From Eubacterium sp. (GTDB lineage: Bacteria > Bacillota > Clostridia > Lachnospirales > Lachnospiraceae), in contig DOVJ01000077.1 of the NCBI GenBank assembly GCA_003520145.1, forward strand, positions 1 through 5,018: a stretch of 5,018 nucleotides of DNA, given 5' to 3'. Position 1 is the stretch's first letter, and every line of letters starts with the position of its first letter. A program made the position numbers and the translations under genes. The notes under the pieces were generated by a model that was not told the origin of the DNA, made no database searches, and worked only from the letters and a program-made list of their open reading frames with translations. Shown here one piece after another: positions 4,873 through 5,018 of this stretch.

Positions 4873-5018
4873 GGATTGTTACACAAAGTTATTCAATTTT
4901 TAACATTTCTGTAATATATATATATATATATATCGCATGGTTGACAGATTTCCGATATAAAAAACTGCATTTTAATAGTGTTTGAACCCCCAAATTATCC
5001 CTTTAATCACCACTATAA
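4873..5018. other. AT-rich non-coding region upstream of the operon
   Basis: Apart from the (AT)10 tract I see no gene here on either strand. An imperfect inverted repeat, ATAGTG (4975-4980) with CACTAT (5011-5016), encloses about 30 bases at the right edge. It could be the end structure of a gene outside the window or a regulatory site, but it lacks a GC-rich stem and a T run. Short TGTTA and TAACA motifs at 4878-4905 may belong to a regulator site just upstream of the promoter; this is weak. Confidence 0.5.
4914..4933. repeat. (AT)10 dinucleotide tract
   Basis: Ten uninterrupted AT units lie about 41 bp upstream of the -35 box of the operon promoter. Such tracts melt and bend easily and can change length by strand slippage. 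At this distance it could act as an upstream AT-rich element, or move regulator sites relative to the promoter. Confidence 0.9.

Noticed and set aside
4941..4976. Plus-strand promoter starting from a perfect TTGACA at 4941-4946
   Set aside because: No acceptable -10 hexamer at 16-18 bp; TATAAA is only 9 bp away and TTTAAT is 24 bp away.
4643..4985. Plus-strand open frames of 86 and 70 residues near the right end
   Set aside because: They run antisense through the signal-peptide region, the leader and the AT tract, lack ribosome sites and encode sequences shaped by the repeat (YIYIYIYI).
4972..5018. tRNA-like end (GGTTCAAAC on the minus strand with flanking ATAGTG/CACTAT)
   Set aside because: The T-stem does not pair, the length is too short and no anticodon arm can be drawn; it is only an imperfect inverted repeat.

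Overview
All the genes are on the minus strand and read from right to left, so the first gene of the operon is at the right end. The window looks like a chromosomal segment of a moderately AT-rich Gram-positive bacterium. The evidence is strong AGGAGG-type ribosome binding sites, tightly overlapping genes, heavy use of ATA and AGA codons, a Sec signal peptide with no outer-membrane partner, and protein styles typical of Bacillota. A Clostridia or Lachnospiraceae-type host is my best guess, but no marker gene here proves it.

Layout in the direction of transcription. (1) 5018-4873 is AT-rich non-coding DNA with a (AT)10 tract. (2) A sigma-A-like promoter lies at 4872-4844. A leader of about 127 nt follows, with a hairpin at its very 5' end, a possible 9-codon leader ORF, a 12-bp palindrome and a second small hairpin just before the ribosome binding site. 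(3) 4710-4321 encodes a small secreted protein of unknown family: a signal peptide followed by about 102 mature residues with three cysteines. (4) A 48-bp gap contains a GC-rich hairpin. (5) 4272-2905 encodes a MacB/FtsX-like permease with a long cytoplasmic C-terminal tail. (6) 2908-1304 encodes an ABC-2-type permease fused to an extracytoplasmic domain that resembles the N-terminal part of M1 aminopeptidases but has no catalytic zinc site. (7) 1317-583 encodes an ABC-2-type ATPase. (8) 604 to beyond base 1 encodes a second ABC-2-type permease, cut by the window edge.

The last four genes overlap by 4, 14 and 22 bp, so they are probably translated as one coupled unit. The simplest model is that the two ABC-2 permeases form a heterodimer driven by the single ATPase. 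The MacB-like protein either shares that ATPase or acts as an accessory or sensor subunit. The secreted protein at the head of the operon is the natural candidate for substrate, ligand or partner. The arrangement recalls bacteriocin export/immunity loci such as those of the lactococcin 972 type, but the secreted protein and the ATPase type do not match that family. The function of the whole operon is therefore open.
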